Positions 47,480-59,212 of a stretch of DNA of 64,000 bases are shown in pieces. The notes below the pieces were generated by a model. It was not told the origin of the DNA, did not search any database, and was given only the letters and a program-made list of their open reading frames with translations. The position numbers and the translations under genes were made by a program. Origin of the DNA: Eonycteris spelaea (Eukaryota > Chordata > Mammalia > Chiroptera > Pteropodidae); assembly GCA_003508835.1 (NCBI GenBank), contig PUFA01000057.1:6026501-6090500 (forward strand). Reading direction: 5' to 3'. The first letter of the stretch is position 1. Each line of letters starts with the position of its first letter.

Positions 47480-47830
47480 GGCACCTACTATGTGTCATGC
47501 ACTTTACAATGACATGACATAAGCTTCAGAATCACCCTGTTGTTGAGGCTGTGCCTGACCTCACACAGTCAGGGTGTGGATATTTTGCAGTATTAACAAC
47601 AAACTGGTCCAGTGTTCTATTTCAGGAGAAGCCCCTACTGTGTGGCTGGAGTGAGGCCTTTTACATACACTGTTTGGTGTATCCTGTCATTATTACTTCT
47701 TACCAGTGAGGAAGCTGACATGCAGAAAGCATAAGACATGTGCTCTAGGTCACAAGGGAAGGCCAGGACTTGAAACAAGGCCCATCTGAATCCAAACCCC
47801 AGGCTTTTGCATTATAAGACATTGACCTTG
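47480..47830 (-). repeat. one or two MIR copies
   Basis: 'ctactatgtgtcatgcactt' (about 47487) and 'gaagctgacatgcagaaagc' plus 'aggccaggacttgaaacaag' (about 47710-47780) are reverse-complement MIR landmarks, probably from two insertions. Confidence 0.55.
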
Positions 47831-50800
47831 GTGAGCTCCTACTGTACATTCAGACCCTTATTAGAGTAGCCCTGCTGTCAGCTCAGGGGTGTCATTATAG
47901 ACGAGAAGAGGCTCTGAAATATTATGGGCACACTAAAAGTCACCCAGTTACTGAGCAACAAAACTGGAGTTTGACCCCAGGCACAGCGACTTCAGGACTC
48001 CACCCCGTAAGGGACCTCAGTGTGCCTCAGTGATTCTCCACTGGAGGAGATGAGGCTCAGGAAATATCAGAAGGGCCTGCAAGTTTTTAAATAATCCTAC
48101 CAGGACTCTAAAACACCCACCTAGCAGGTTCCCTCCCTCCCCAAACTTCATAAGTGCCATTCTGGAGACCCTATCACTGCCGAGGTCTATAAACAAAGGG
48201 ACCAAACAGAAACAAGACTGGGAATCATCATCCAAATGGGGAATTGAAGGATAAATCTTACTCAACATAACTGACTTTGTCCAACATCAGCATTTCACAG
48301 GCATTGAAAGCTGTGCTCCCTTGTTAGAATCAGAATAATTTTCTGAGTGATTTGGAAGGGTCAGGAGACTTTCTGCAGTGCTGCAAATGTTCTATATTTG
48401 AGTGTGCAGCACAATAGCTTGTGGCTATGAAGCACTAGAGATGTGACTCGTGTGACTGGGGAACTAAAGTTTTCATTTGATTTAACTTCAGTTAATTTAA
48501 ATTTAAATCGCACAGGTGGCTAGTGGCTCCCATCCTGGACAGCTCTGCTCTAAGGCACATCTGGTAATCACACGGTAGCAGGAGAGATGCTCACTAGCAG
48601 AGACAGAAAGGGAAGGGTACATTTAATAACGTCGACTCCGTGAAGGGGTATGGAGACGTCAAGCCTGCCAGTAAGCTGGGCCAGTCCGTTTCACAGCTAG
48701 CGCCTCCCTCAGTGCCCCTCTCCTATCCTCTGCTCATCCTAAAGGCCAGACTAAGGGTGGCCTTGGGAGAACGCAAGCACAGAGCTGCCACCTACTAAGA
48801 TCTGCTCTCAGACAGTCACCAAGCTAGCACTTTTCTGCCACCATCTCATTTAATCACAGAAGATTGGCATCACTTATCAGTCTAATTACAGGTAATAAAA
48901 CAGAGGCCCTAATTCACAGAAAGAACAACTTCATCATCTATCCAGTCTGCAAAGCCCTGAGGCCTGGAAACTCTCCATTACTGCAGAGAGAGGGAGAGAT
49001 TTATAGAGAAACTTGCAGAGAAGGAAGGCTTACAATGTTTTGCCTTTACAGATGCTCCGTCAGCAGCAGGTGAGGGCCAAAACATCCTTCCTGGGCAGTG
49101 CCACTGGAGCCATATCTACAATTAGTTGCACATCAGTTACATAAGCAGTGTGGTGGCCTGGTTGCACTATTTAGGGAGTCACTTCTGGATGCACTGGGGT
49201 CTCTTAGTTGTGGTACATGTTGATATCAAACCTTCTTTTCTAAAGTTGTATTGAAAGAGAAGGATAGATGTCTAATGATCTTCAAGCTCTGTGCATTCGT
49301 GAGCAAGGGGTGAGGGAGGAGGGAGATGGAGAACATATGCTGAGAGGAATAACAGTTTACCTCCCAGTCTCTGCATACACTTAATATTCTGTCACAATCC
49401 ACATAAATGTTGAATTTGGAGCCGGAGGCAACCCTGGAAATATGCTGTCCATGTCCATAATTTTACAGTTAAGACTATGAGACCCAGAAATGTGAACATC
49501 CCAATAGCTCACAACTACTTAGTAACTTTATCCATTATTAGCAGCATTATTTTTAATGAAAGGAAACCAGAGAGCTATTTCAACACTAACTCATTTGGGC
49601 TCTCCATGAGGACAGGGACCTAGTCAATCTGGTCTAGTCATGTATCCTTAGAGCCTAGAACTTAGTAGACACATGATAAACATTTTTGAATGAATGGATA
49701 ATGAATGAATGGCTATTCAGTCAGCATCCTTTGGACAAAGAAGATGTCTAAACGGTGGCAAGAGGACCGCTGGACCAGCCAGGGGATCTAGGAGGAGGCA
49801 GAGCCTTGTTGGAGGGGCTCTGCATCCCCCCAGTTTTTTTCCCCCTCATCCACTCCATACCTAAAGTCATTCTCAGAGGAAAGTGGGTTAGATCTAGGGC
49901 AGATGTTCTTGGTGGAGAACTCAGAGGCTGGACAGGGAGACCCAAAGGATAATGCCCAGGCTGGCTGTGCCACTGACAGGGGCCCTTATCACCATGAATT
50001 ATGCTTCTGAGAGGCTGGGATGGAGGGTCATCAGCCTAGGCAACCATGTGCAGAGTTGCACAGAGTGGGATGAGGGGCAGGTTTATGTGTTTCCTCAGCA
50101 CTAATCTTCCCAGAGAAGCAGTTAATTTGAAAAGCAATTTTCTAAAGAGACTTTATCAGGAGAGTTGGTGAAGGGTGCTCAACTAAAATAAGGGGAAAAA
50201 ATACAACTGGCTGCGAGCATCTGTACTAGACCATCACGTGCATGGGGCAGAGCATCGACGGCACCACGTGGTTGTCCCCACTTTGATGCCAGGGCGCTGG
50301 CCTTATATATTCCCATATCTGCAGGCATCAACCAAGTATGTGACATGCTAGGCAAGGCCATTCCCATCGCCTGAGGGAGATTCTGCAGAGAAAGGGACAG
50401 CAGAGAGCAATTAGCCGCCAAAGCTCAGAGCAGCTGTGGAGGGTACCTGGCTGAGGTATTGTCATCTAGTGAAACTCCCTGAGCCAGGGTGTACCTAAAG
50501 ATTGTCTCAGGCTTGATGCAATCCCCATTTCTCTCCTTCAGTCATAAGCGATCATCTCAGCCTCTTGTATAGGAGACCCTGTTGTTCTTCATTTACAGAA
50601 ACTCCATTGCACGGTGGGCTATGGATCTGATTTCCAGCCAAAGTGGCCATCCTATCTCTGATTCTTGGCCAATCAAAGAACTATTTTCAGTTTTCTCCCA
50701 GGAAAGTAATATCACTTTTCCTCCAAGTTTTCTTGTAAAAGGAAAATCACTATGTGAACTCTGGTCCATAAGTGCAAACGGGGACAAAAAATAAACTTAT

Positions 50801-52214
50801 TTAGAATACAGCTTGTGTTTTGAATCCTCAAGATAATGGTGACTACAGCATTTGACACCGATTAGTACAGCTTTTTAATATCTATAATGGCTATTACCTA
50901 CATAACAGTCTCTGTTTGTTAGCTTATGAATTTCCTTCCTGAATTTTTCAAGGTGGCCTACAAAATAGGAAAGGGGCTCAAACTCAATTCGACTCAGAGC
51001 CGGGGTCTCTCTTCCTGCTGTGGGCCCCACCCTCACCCTTTCTACTCCAGTTGTACTTCTCAGAGAGTTCCAGAGCCCCTGAGGCTCCATTCTAGGAAGA
51101 AATCTTCCACCTTGGACTGCCTGCTTGCCCATGTAGAAATCTGGTGGAAGAATATGGCATGTCACTCACACCTACGGTTCAAGCCATTCCAGAAGCTTCC
51201 ATCCAGCAAGGAGGCCGGAAAATCTGCATAACAGGATCCGCAGTTTTCCCAACTGCTTTTCCTAGAGCCTGTGGACCATAGCGAAAACCAAATGTGCTTA
51301 AAATAGAAGCCTGAGAGATTCCCGGGTGATGGTGCTGTTGTTATCAAGTTTAAATTGAATATACACAATTTACATCCGTGTTATCCCATACAGAAGCAAC
51401 CAGCCACACGTGGCTATTTAATAAAATTAAATAAGTTTAACAACTAAAATTAAATTAAATTAATTAAAACTTTACTAGTGTAAAGTTTCTTACACTAGAC
51501 ACATTTCAAGTGCTTGATAGTCACATGTGGTCGGTGGCTACTATATTGAACAGGACAGATATAGAACATTTCCATTATTGCAGAAAGTTCTACTGGCCAG
51601 GCTGGCATTTGTAATATATGATGGATATGAGTGTGTGTTTATATCTTATCTTCACGGCAATTCTTCCAGGCAGGAAGTAATATCCCCCATCGTACAGGTA
51701 AGGAAAACGAGCTCAGACAGTTCAAATGCCTTGCCCACGACTGGACCTTTAGTTCACCCTGCATAGCTTTCTGCCTGTGGCTGGAGCCCAAATTATTGTT
51801 AGTCATTTATCAGCTCACCTTTTTTATGTCTGAAATAACAGATACTGAGTAAATAGCATCTTCTTTGAGAGATCAAGGTAGTGGTTATCCATACTCTAAC
51901 CTCCAAAGCTGGGCTAATGACTGTTCTGTACCAAATTAGATGATTTCTTGGTACTTAGGACCCCACCTCTACTATCACTACTGGAGCTCCGGACAAAGAT
52001 GCTTCTGAGAGCCCTCCCAGGTTCATGGCCTTGACTCTAAGGGCACTGCAGAACCAAGGCTTGGCTCTGAGCTGGGTGTGTGACCAGCATTTTTTTATAG
52101 GTGTGCTCTACAAGATGTGTATTTTAAAATATCCACCATTTTACACTCCAAAGTAAAAGTCATGGTAAGGGAGGATGTTAAGGTAGGCAAAGGCTGGGGA
52201 AGGGGAACTAAGAC

Positions 52215-52400
52215 TCTGTGCCAGGCACCATGTTTTCATACAGGTCTTATTTAACCTCACAAAACCCATCCAAAATGACAGTGAGACTTCAAGTATTTGA
52301 ATAATTTGCCCAAGCTCTCCTAACTATTACGTGTAAAGACAGAATTCTAACCAAAATAATTTTGTTCCCAAAGTCTAGAGCCTTTCCATTATACCATGCA
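52215..52400 (-). repeat. MIR SINE
   Basis: 'tgtgccaggcaccatgtttt', then 'tatttaacctcacaaaaccc', 'aataatttgcccaagctctc' and 'cagaattctaacc' are in the reverse-complement order of MIR. Confidence 0.6.
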
Positions 52401-52734
52401 ATTCTCAAATGTAGTTTCCTTTATTATGTTTCTGATGTAAGATCCTTTGAACATTTTACCTTCAAAGGAGACCAACTCCAGAAAGAAGATTGGTTACATG
52501 GAAAGACAGCTGAAATGCTTAGACTGACCCCCATGGGGCTCCAACTCTATGATCAAAGAGTCCCCCCAATTTTCCTGAACTTTCAAAGGGCTGCCCTTCA
52601 CTAGGATTAATTAACCCAAATTCAGCTTTTTTAATGATAGCAATAACAATCACATTGGCAATGACTTTAAATTATCAAGGTGCTCAGCACTTAAAAAAAA
52701 AAATGCATTTTGAGCTATCTCAATCTGGGTTGCG

Positions 52735-53075
52735 CCAAAAGTAGACCCTGAAATGAGACTTGAGTGTTGACAATTTTTTGAGAGATGATCCCAGGAAACA
52801 CAAGTGAGGAAGAAGAGATTTAAGACAGGGAAGAGGAAAATGGCCGATAAAGAGTACATTGATGAGCAAGTTGCTGCTGTGGGCAACTAGGCTCAATCCC
52901 ACTGGGGGCAGAGTTGTCCCACCTGAGGAACTAGGAAGCTAGGGTATATTTATCCACCACCTTCTGTTAATCATTGGTAGAGAATTGTCCCTGAGCAGTT
53001 AAGTCCCTGACAGTTTTAGGCTGCCCTGCACAAAGGCTAAACCAACTCCCATGGTGCAGGGAAAAGCTCCAGGAG
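52735..53075 (+). repeat. dispersed repeat, copy 2 of a three-copy set
   Basis: It aligns by eye with the copy at 21357: 'agaccctgaaatgagacttg' at the left, then 'gataaagagtacattgatga', 'gtgggcaactaggctcaatc' and 'ccactgggggcagag'. The family name is not certain. Confidence 0.55.
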
Positions 53076-53204
53076 AGAAACTGGGAGATGCTGATGCCTG
53101 AGATGGGAAGTAGGCAGGTTACACAGATGTTGCAGCTACAGGTGAACTCAGAGTTGACTTAGGAGGAGTGGGAGAAGTGTCAACAGCATCTGCTACATTC
53201 CCCT

Positions 53205-53300
53205 TCACAGAAGGTTCAAAGGGTATAGGTAACTTGCTCAGGCTCACACAGCTGGTGTAGGAATTAACCCAGGTCTGTCTGATCAACTGCAGAGCTCTGG
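53205..53300 (-). repeat. MIR SINE fragment
   Basis: 'aacttgctcaggctcacaca' and 'gctggtgtaggaattaaccc' are MIR reverse-complement landmarks. It ends about 90 bases before the exon 12 acceptor. Confidence 0.6.
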
Positions 53301-53386
53301 CTCTTTCTATAACCTGAAACTGACTTCAAAACTCCTCATGTAATATGCCTGTTCCTTGCCATCTCTCCTTATCATTTTGCCCTCAG

Positions 53387-53871
53387 GAAAATACCATCCA
53401 CTGGCAAGTTGGTGCTGACCCTCACAACAGATGCGTGCGAGGGGAAGGAAAATTTTGTCCGCTACCTCGAGCATGTCCAAGCTGTTATCACAGTCAATGC
53501 AACCAGGAGAGGAGACCTGAACATCAACATGACTTCCCCTATGGGCACCAAGTCCATTTTGCTGAGTCGGCGTCCAAGGGATGATGATTCCAAGGTGGGC
53601 TTTGACAAGTGGCCTTTCATGACCACCCACACTTGGGGAGAAGATGCCAGAGGAACCTGGACCCTGGAGCTGGGGTTTGTGGGGAGCGCCCCCCAGAAGG
53701 GAGTGCTGAAAGAGTGGACACTGATGCTGCATGGCACACAGAGTGCCCCTTACATTGACCAGGTCGTGGGATTACCAGTCCAAGCTGGCCATGTCGAAGA
53801 AGGAGGAGCTAGAGGAAGAGCTGGATGAAGCTGTGGAAAGAAGCCTGAAAAGCATCCTGCACAAGAACTAG
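53387..53871 (+). CDS. PCSK2: PCSK2 exon 12 coding part: P domain and C-terminal helix, 2-nt deletion
   Basis: The exon codes Glu477 (last base) and residues 478-638, then TAG at 53869-53871. It holds most of the P domain, with RGD at about residue 518, glycosylation sites NAT (Asn514) and NMT (Asn524), and a WGEDARGTWTLELGF core. The acidic helix EELEEELDEAVERS near the C terminus is part of the granule-sorting region of PC2 (family knowledge). Expected 487 nt from the acceptor to the stop; observed 485. Two bases (AG of the Arg codon in VVRDYQS) are missing after 53768, so the sorting helix lies out of frame. The last residues read ILHKN; human has ILNKN. Acceptor CCCTCAG. Confidence 0.96.
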
Positions 53872-56418
53872 AGTTACACCACGGCCTCCATCACCTCCCT
53901 CCCTCCCCTGTCTCTGCCTCTCTGTCTTCACTCCACACTGTCAGGCACCTAGCAATTACTGTCACCCCTACACGAGCAATTCCAACTTCTTGATCTGAAG
54001 CTTCACTCACTGTCAATGATTATTTTCATTACAATGGAAGCAATCTTTTTTATTCAATGCCCCAAATACAGTGTTCCCACCAACACCTATGTTCTATTTG
54101 TGACTCTTAAGTTCTTTATTTGTGTCATTCAAATAAGTGATATCCTGCAAACAAAACTGGGACAATTTTCCCCTCATTTTTTTTCATATCTGAGAAGAGA
54201 AGAGAATGTATTTTAAAAGCGACACACAGTAACTCCAAGAACATTTATTCATGGTCTCAACTGAGGACCTGTTACGTAAAAAGAAAATCAAAGATTATGA
54301 CCAAGGGTGAACTCTGAATCTCTTAAAGCACAAGAGATGCTGTAAATGCTTTGGGGAAATATGTTTTGAAACTAGTAAGATTTTTCAGTGGCATAGATGA
54401 AAGTAGCATGATTCAAAAGATACCATCCGTGAGAGCCCTAATTATTGGAGAGGGCAGAAAGAGTCAAAAAGCATGAGAATTGGAAATCTTACCACCAATA
54501 CCAACATCATAACTCATCCTACCTAGCCAGCATGACAAACATAAAACCCAAGTAGCTTGGCTGTCTTTTCACCAGCTGCAGATCTGAGTTATGGTAAAAT
54601 CTGCTACAGAAGCCCAAATTACTCTAGGTATGCATAGAGTTCATCTCAGCCCCAATTCTCTGGGGTTTCTCACATAGCTGTCCAAGAGGAAAAGGTGCAA
54701 GGTCTGGCAACACATCATAGTAGTTTTTAATCCAGAAATGTTCCTGTTTCTAAATCACTTTGAGGTTTCTTAACCTAGTGTAAGCAAGAAGGCAAGGTGA
54801 GTATTTTTGACAGCTATCCTAACATAAATTTGGGCTCTGATTTCCAAAACATATGATTGGAGGGCAATATCTTACTCTTGCATGTTGTGATTTCATTGAT
54901 GTGTTAGAGAAATGGCCTCTATTCTGGCAGAGGCATGTGAAGGGAAAGACAGTGTGTTTGAAGATGTAAGCAACCACCATCACATGGACCTCCATTCGTA
55001 TGGAGCCTTTTCTATCAAAGTGGGGAACGCCAACTCATTCCCTAGTAACTCGAGGCTTGAAGGAAGCAAGAGAAGCTCTCAGTAGGGAAAGCACACAGTT
55101 ACCATCTTGGCAACTAAGCAACCCATGAGGAAGTTTAACATATAACCCAAAGTGATACATTCCTTTCCCCTGTCAACCCCAAAGACACCACACCATTTCA
55201 CTACCAAACAGGAACGCTTTCTGACTTACTCTCACTTTGTTTTCCTATTCAAAGATTGGATTCTCATCCCCAATCCCAATGCTCAGCCAGTCCCAAGAAA
55301 TGATTTGTTTGTTTGACTTGTATCTCAAGAACTTATCAACCACTTCTATCCACACTTCGTATCTTCCCCTGGAGCATATAGCTAAGCCTGAAGCTTCTTT
55401 CTCTAAGCCAGCAATGCTAGGGTACTAGGTTTCATTTCCTGAAGGTGACAACTCTAAGAGAGAAGTCTGGAAAACCCATTATCTTTCTTTTTCTCCCATG
55501 TTGGCATAAATATCTGTCTTCTCTAACACCATATGCCCTTCTCTATACAATGCTTTAAAATGTAATAATAATCATAATTTTTAAAAGAAATTTATTACTT
55601 GTTGCGAAGGTCTTTTTAAACCAGTCTAGATTTAAAGAAAAAAATTCAATGGAAATCATCAAAAATTCATTTCACATTAACAGTCTAAAAATGAACCAAA
55701 GGACATTATGTGTGCATGTGTGTATAAGTGCACACAGAAATATATATACATATGTAGACTATATACATGTGTGTATATATGTGTATATATATACTTGTAT
55801 AAATGTATATACACACATATACCTAAAATGTGTGTATGTGTATTTATTGAAGAAACAGACATCATATTCATCTCTAAAAGAATATTCAAAACTATCAAGT
55901 TGACTCTGGCTGATAAAAAAAAAGGCCAGTGGAAATTCAGGTGAAAACGTTCATTGGTTCCCATTTCATCACTTCTGTAATTTTACAGCTCTCTGTGTAA
56001 ACATTAAATGTCTTATATAGCAGCAAAAATATAAAACAGTTGTCCATATTTTCACAATCATGGTATAATTTATGAAATTAGAGTGTAACTTATCAGCTTC
56101 TTAATAGAAATGGCAAGTTTTGATATAAGTATACAGTATATAAATATATATAGTGCTATATGAAACTATTTGGTCTCTATTTCATTTTTTGCACTAGTAT
56201 TAACACTAAAATATGTCTAGCTGGTGAGGTTTTTGTGATATCTCTGATCCTAATGCAAGAGAGTTATTTATAGTCATTTATTTTAAAAGATGAAAATAAA
56301 TAAATAATGGTTAATCAGGTTAACATTATTACTCCCTATGACAAAATTTTATAAATAAGTTTAAAAAGACATGTTGTAAATTAGGAGACTCAATAATAAA
56401 ATATTACCTTTCAAAAAT
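53872..56418 (+). other. PCSK2: PCSK2 3' untranslated region (end inferred)
   Basis: No large repeat interrupts the sequence after the stop until about 56400. It is AT-rich, with a TA/TG microsatellite at about 55735-55845. Length to the best polyadenylation site is about 2.5 kb, in line with what I recall for long PCSK2 transcripts. Transcription of this stretch is inferred, not seen. Confidence 0.55.
55735..55845. repeat. TA/TG/CA low-complexity tract in the 3'UTR
   Basis: Runs of TATATA, TGTGTATATATG and ACACACATATAC alternate over about 110 bases within the presumed 3'UTR. Confidence 0.85.
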
Positions 56419-56440
56419 TATGTAGGGTGTGGTATGTATT
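56395..56440 (+). promoter_or_regulatory. PCSK2: candidate PCSK2 polyadenylation signal
   Basis: AATAAA at 56395-56400 is followed 20-30 bases later by the GU-rich stretch 'tagggtgtggtatgtatt', the usual pair of signals. Overlapping AATAAA copies at 56295-56304 have a poorer GU-rich follow-up. Confidence 0.5.
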
Positions 56441-56809
56441 ACATAAAAACACTTCCATCCATTCTAGGAGGAAATAATAAAAAGTTACCAAAGAGATATC
56501 TAAAAAGCCTGCTTTCATAAGTATGCATGAAAGTCTATAATTGACAAATAAATCATAGACAAATTATGACCTACAGCATCATTTTTCCAATTCAGGTTGC
56601 ACCTCAGTGGTGGATTATAAAATAAATTTAGGGAGGCAAGAACCACCATTGCAGAATGGAATGGAACGGAATGGAATGGGTCATGATAAATACTGTTTCC
56701 TGAAATTTTTTTTTCAGGAATGTGTGTGTGTATTAGCTCACAATGTAAAACACATTTTTTAAATTATGAATTATGGTCAAAATCTTTTAGAAACATTATT
56801 GTAGAATAT

Positions 56810-57060
56810 ATTAATCAGAGCAGACTAAGTTATACTGTAATAATGAATAACCTCAAAATCTCAGTGGGTTAACACAACAAAGGTTTATTTTTTATTCACA
56901 TAAATCCCACTGAGGTTTCAGGTGCTACCAAAGGCCACAGACCTCAATGCAGTGACTCAGAAATTCAGGCTGCTTCAACCTTCAATCTTATGGTTTGTAA
57001 TCATAACACAAGGTGGCTAAAAACAGATATCGAAAAGTATAAGATCTAAAGTCTGGCCTT
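56810..57060. repeat. old interspersed repeat, family unassigned
   Basis: 'aataacctcaaaatctcagt' with 'gggttaacacaacaaaggtt' and 'tattcacataaatcccactg' resembles an old mammalian repeat whose 5' wording parallels MLT-type LTRs. I cannot name it with confidence. A shorter relative may lie at about 23960-24060. Confidence 0.4.
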
Positions 57061-57185
57061 GTGACAAACTGAGACACTGCTTTTCAATACTAAGCTCAAA
57101 GACTGATTTCCAAAAGATTGAAAACTGATCATTCTTATAGAGTTACTACCATATGTCATTGTTACTCTCATTTGTAAATTAATGA

Positions 57186-57240
57186 GTGGTTTTCATGTGA
57201 CCAATGCCTTCACTGGTTGGAGTGATCACATGAAAACCAC
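57186..57240. repeat. perfect inverted repeat, 15-bp arms
   Basis: Arm gtggttttcatgtga (57186-57200) and arm tcacatgaaaaccac (57226-57240) are exact reverse complements around a 25-base loop. Inside the loop ccaa (57201-57204) and ttgg (57217-57220) can extend the pairing after a bulge. Confidence 0.95.
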
Positions 57241-58997
57241 ACACTACAAATCTTTTAGGAAACATAGCTAAGTATTTTATATTTAGAGGGAGAAATGCTG
57301 AATTAGGGGAACTGGTACCCCCACAGCCAGAGTAAGTTCTTAGATGCAAGGAGTCTAATCTGATAGAAATTTCTAAAAATCAAAATGCCAAGATTAGAGA
57401 CAGTGGTTGAGGGAGAGAATAAGGGGTTCTAAAAACTCTGGGAGTTTGAGAAACATCAGCACAGAATGTGTCCTGAGCCAATGAAGGTGATTTGGTTGTG
57501 GCCAACTGGGTGGTTCTCTGTCTGCAAAGAATGAATAAGTCAACAGACAGGGTAGGGATAAGGGCCACCACTCAGCTCATGGGCACTTAGGAAAATAGGC
57601 AGTTAGAGACAAAAGTTGGCAGAGTATCTGGCAATGTTCAGTATAGGGAAACACAGTAGCTGGTTTAAGGGTACTTCTGGTCTCTGAAGAGCTGAAGCAT
57701 GTTGAAAACAGAGCCCACTGGTCTGATTCCATGCCCAGCCACAGCCTCCTGATCTTTTATCCAGCCTCACAAAGACATTAATATCAGGAGATGGGGGAAC
57801 CAGCACTGGGATCTCTAGAAAAGATAGTTCCCCTCTTTGCATTGCAAATTACTCAACTAGCACTTGAGTTCTTCCATTAATCTCTTGTAGGTTTGTTTAG
57901 TTACCAAGAGTCCCTTCCCTTGGGTTCAGAAAACTCTGGTTGCATTTGGTTTTGGATTTATAAGAGACCAGGTATCAGAGTCTGACCTGAGGCAAATTCT
58001 CCAAGCCAGCCTGTCAGCTTCTTTTTCTCTTAAACTTAGAAGAGACTGTTTGTGAAGCTGGAGACAGAATAAACTGACCACGAGAAATGTACTCAGCCCA
58101 AAAAGATGAAGACTATGTTTTGCTAAATTCCTAATGTTCAGTACTATGTGGTTTGGGGTGGGATGGAGGCATTAGCAGACTCAGCCCACAGAGTTTTAAA
58201 TGCCAGAACATCTATATGAGGCTGGGGATTCCTTTGGTCTAATGTGAACTGACATAGATTTCTACCATGGAGGCTTCAGGCCAACCCACCCTCACCATCC
58301 CAGCATAGGGTATCCCACCTTGTAGCACCCTCAAAGATGTTCCTTTGCATCCAAGAGGACACCCCATGGACTACTCCAAGCTGGACAGAAGGAAGAGGCT
58401 AAAACCTGTCCTTTTCTCTTTTGGCCCCATGTGCTGGAGCCACTGACCAGCCACAGGTGACTGATAAGCTACCTGGTAAGCACCTGGTCATAGGGACGCA
58501 CGCATGCAGGTAAAGCGGCAGGTGTAACAGGTGAGGGCACCAGCACAGTGAAGTTATTGACCAAGGGTATATCTCCAGGTAGAGATATATCTCAACTCAA
58601 AAACGCTGTTTCTTTGAATGAAATATAAGACAATGTGGCTTTTTTGTGGTGTTTTTTGCTTTTACCCAAGCACGAGAAATTGGCATCAAGCATTTGTTCT
58701 AATCAAGGTACCAAATGGTGTTCTTCATCATCAACATGACAAATGCTATATGAGTTTTGAGCTGACTTCATTCACCAGCAACATCCCAACTACAAACCTA
58801 TGATACAAAAATTTTAGGATAAACTTGATTATAAGGGTGGCGTAAAGATCCTTTCTTATAAGCTTCAAGTTGAAGAGAGATTTCAATGGAATTTTCCAAT
58901 GTGAAAGGGAAAGGAAGAAACAAGATGCCAGGGTAGAAATGTCTTCTGTTATGTAAATTGAATTTGGTATTAGATCCTGTTGGTGCACGCCCTGCAT

Positions 58998-59212
58998 CAG
59001 GGATCAGTAAACTACAGAGCCCAGAGACCCAGTCCAGCACACTGTCTGTTTTGTATATTGTTTTGTTTTGTTTTGATTTTTTTGGAAATAATCATGCCTA
59101 TTTGTTTTTGTATTGTCTGTGGCTGTTTCCATGCTACAATGGCAGAGTTGTTATAACAGAGGCTGTACAGCCTGTAATCTGGCCTTTACTAGAAAATATC
59201 TGCCAACCTCTG
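58998..59212 (+). mobile_element. non-autonomous hAT-type MITE
   Basis: The left end 'cagggatcagtaaactacag' and right end 'tctgccaacctctg' are inverted relatives. The interior has 'gtattgtctgtggctgtttc', 'catgctacaatggcagagtt' and 'acagaggctgtacagcctgt', matching an abundant placental MITE. A 'tgttttgttttgttttgatt' run replaces part of the middle. Flanks share only ccct, so the 8-bp duplication is not clear. Confidence 0.75.

Larger units (their letters stand above)
44885..53386 (+). other. PCSK2: PCSK2 intron 11, non-coding
   Basis: The 8.5-kb intron holds two LINE-1-type fragments (45120-45480, 45680-46080), several MIR copies, copy 2 of the three-copy repeat (52735) and a MIR just before the last exon. 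I see nothing recognisable in 46090-46800, 46930-47450, 47840-52200 (apart from short MIR/L2-like shreds near 49610-49700 and 51650-51790) and 52400-52730. Confidence 0.85.
1..56418 (+). other. PCSK2: PCSK2 gene, 3' half (introns 6-11, exons 7-12, 3'UTR)
   Basis: PC2 is a calcium-dependent, subtilisin-like serine protease of neuroendocrine secretory granules that cuts prohormones such as proglucagon, proinsulin and proopiomelanocortin after paired basic residues (family knowledge). Six exons in the right order, all with AG acceptors and GT donors and with matching codon phases, spell residues 208-638 of PC2. Intron sizes here are about 7.8, 19.2, 2.1, 9.8 and 8.5 kb. The 5' exons are outside the window. 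Exon numbers assume the 12-exon human structure. The gene start is unknown; position 1 is only the window edge. Confidence 0.95.

Noticed and set aside
53307..53732. A 141-codon minus-strand open frame over exon 12
   Set aside because: It is a shadow of the PC2 P domain on the opposite strand.
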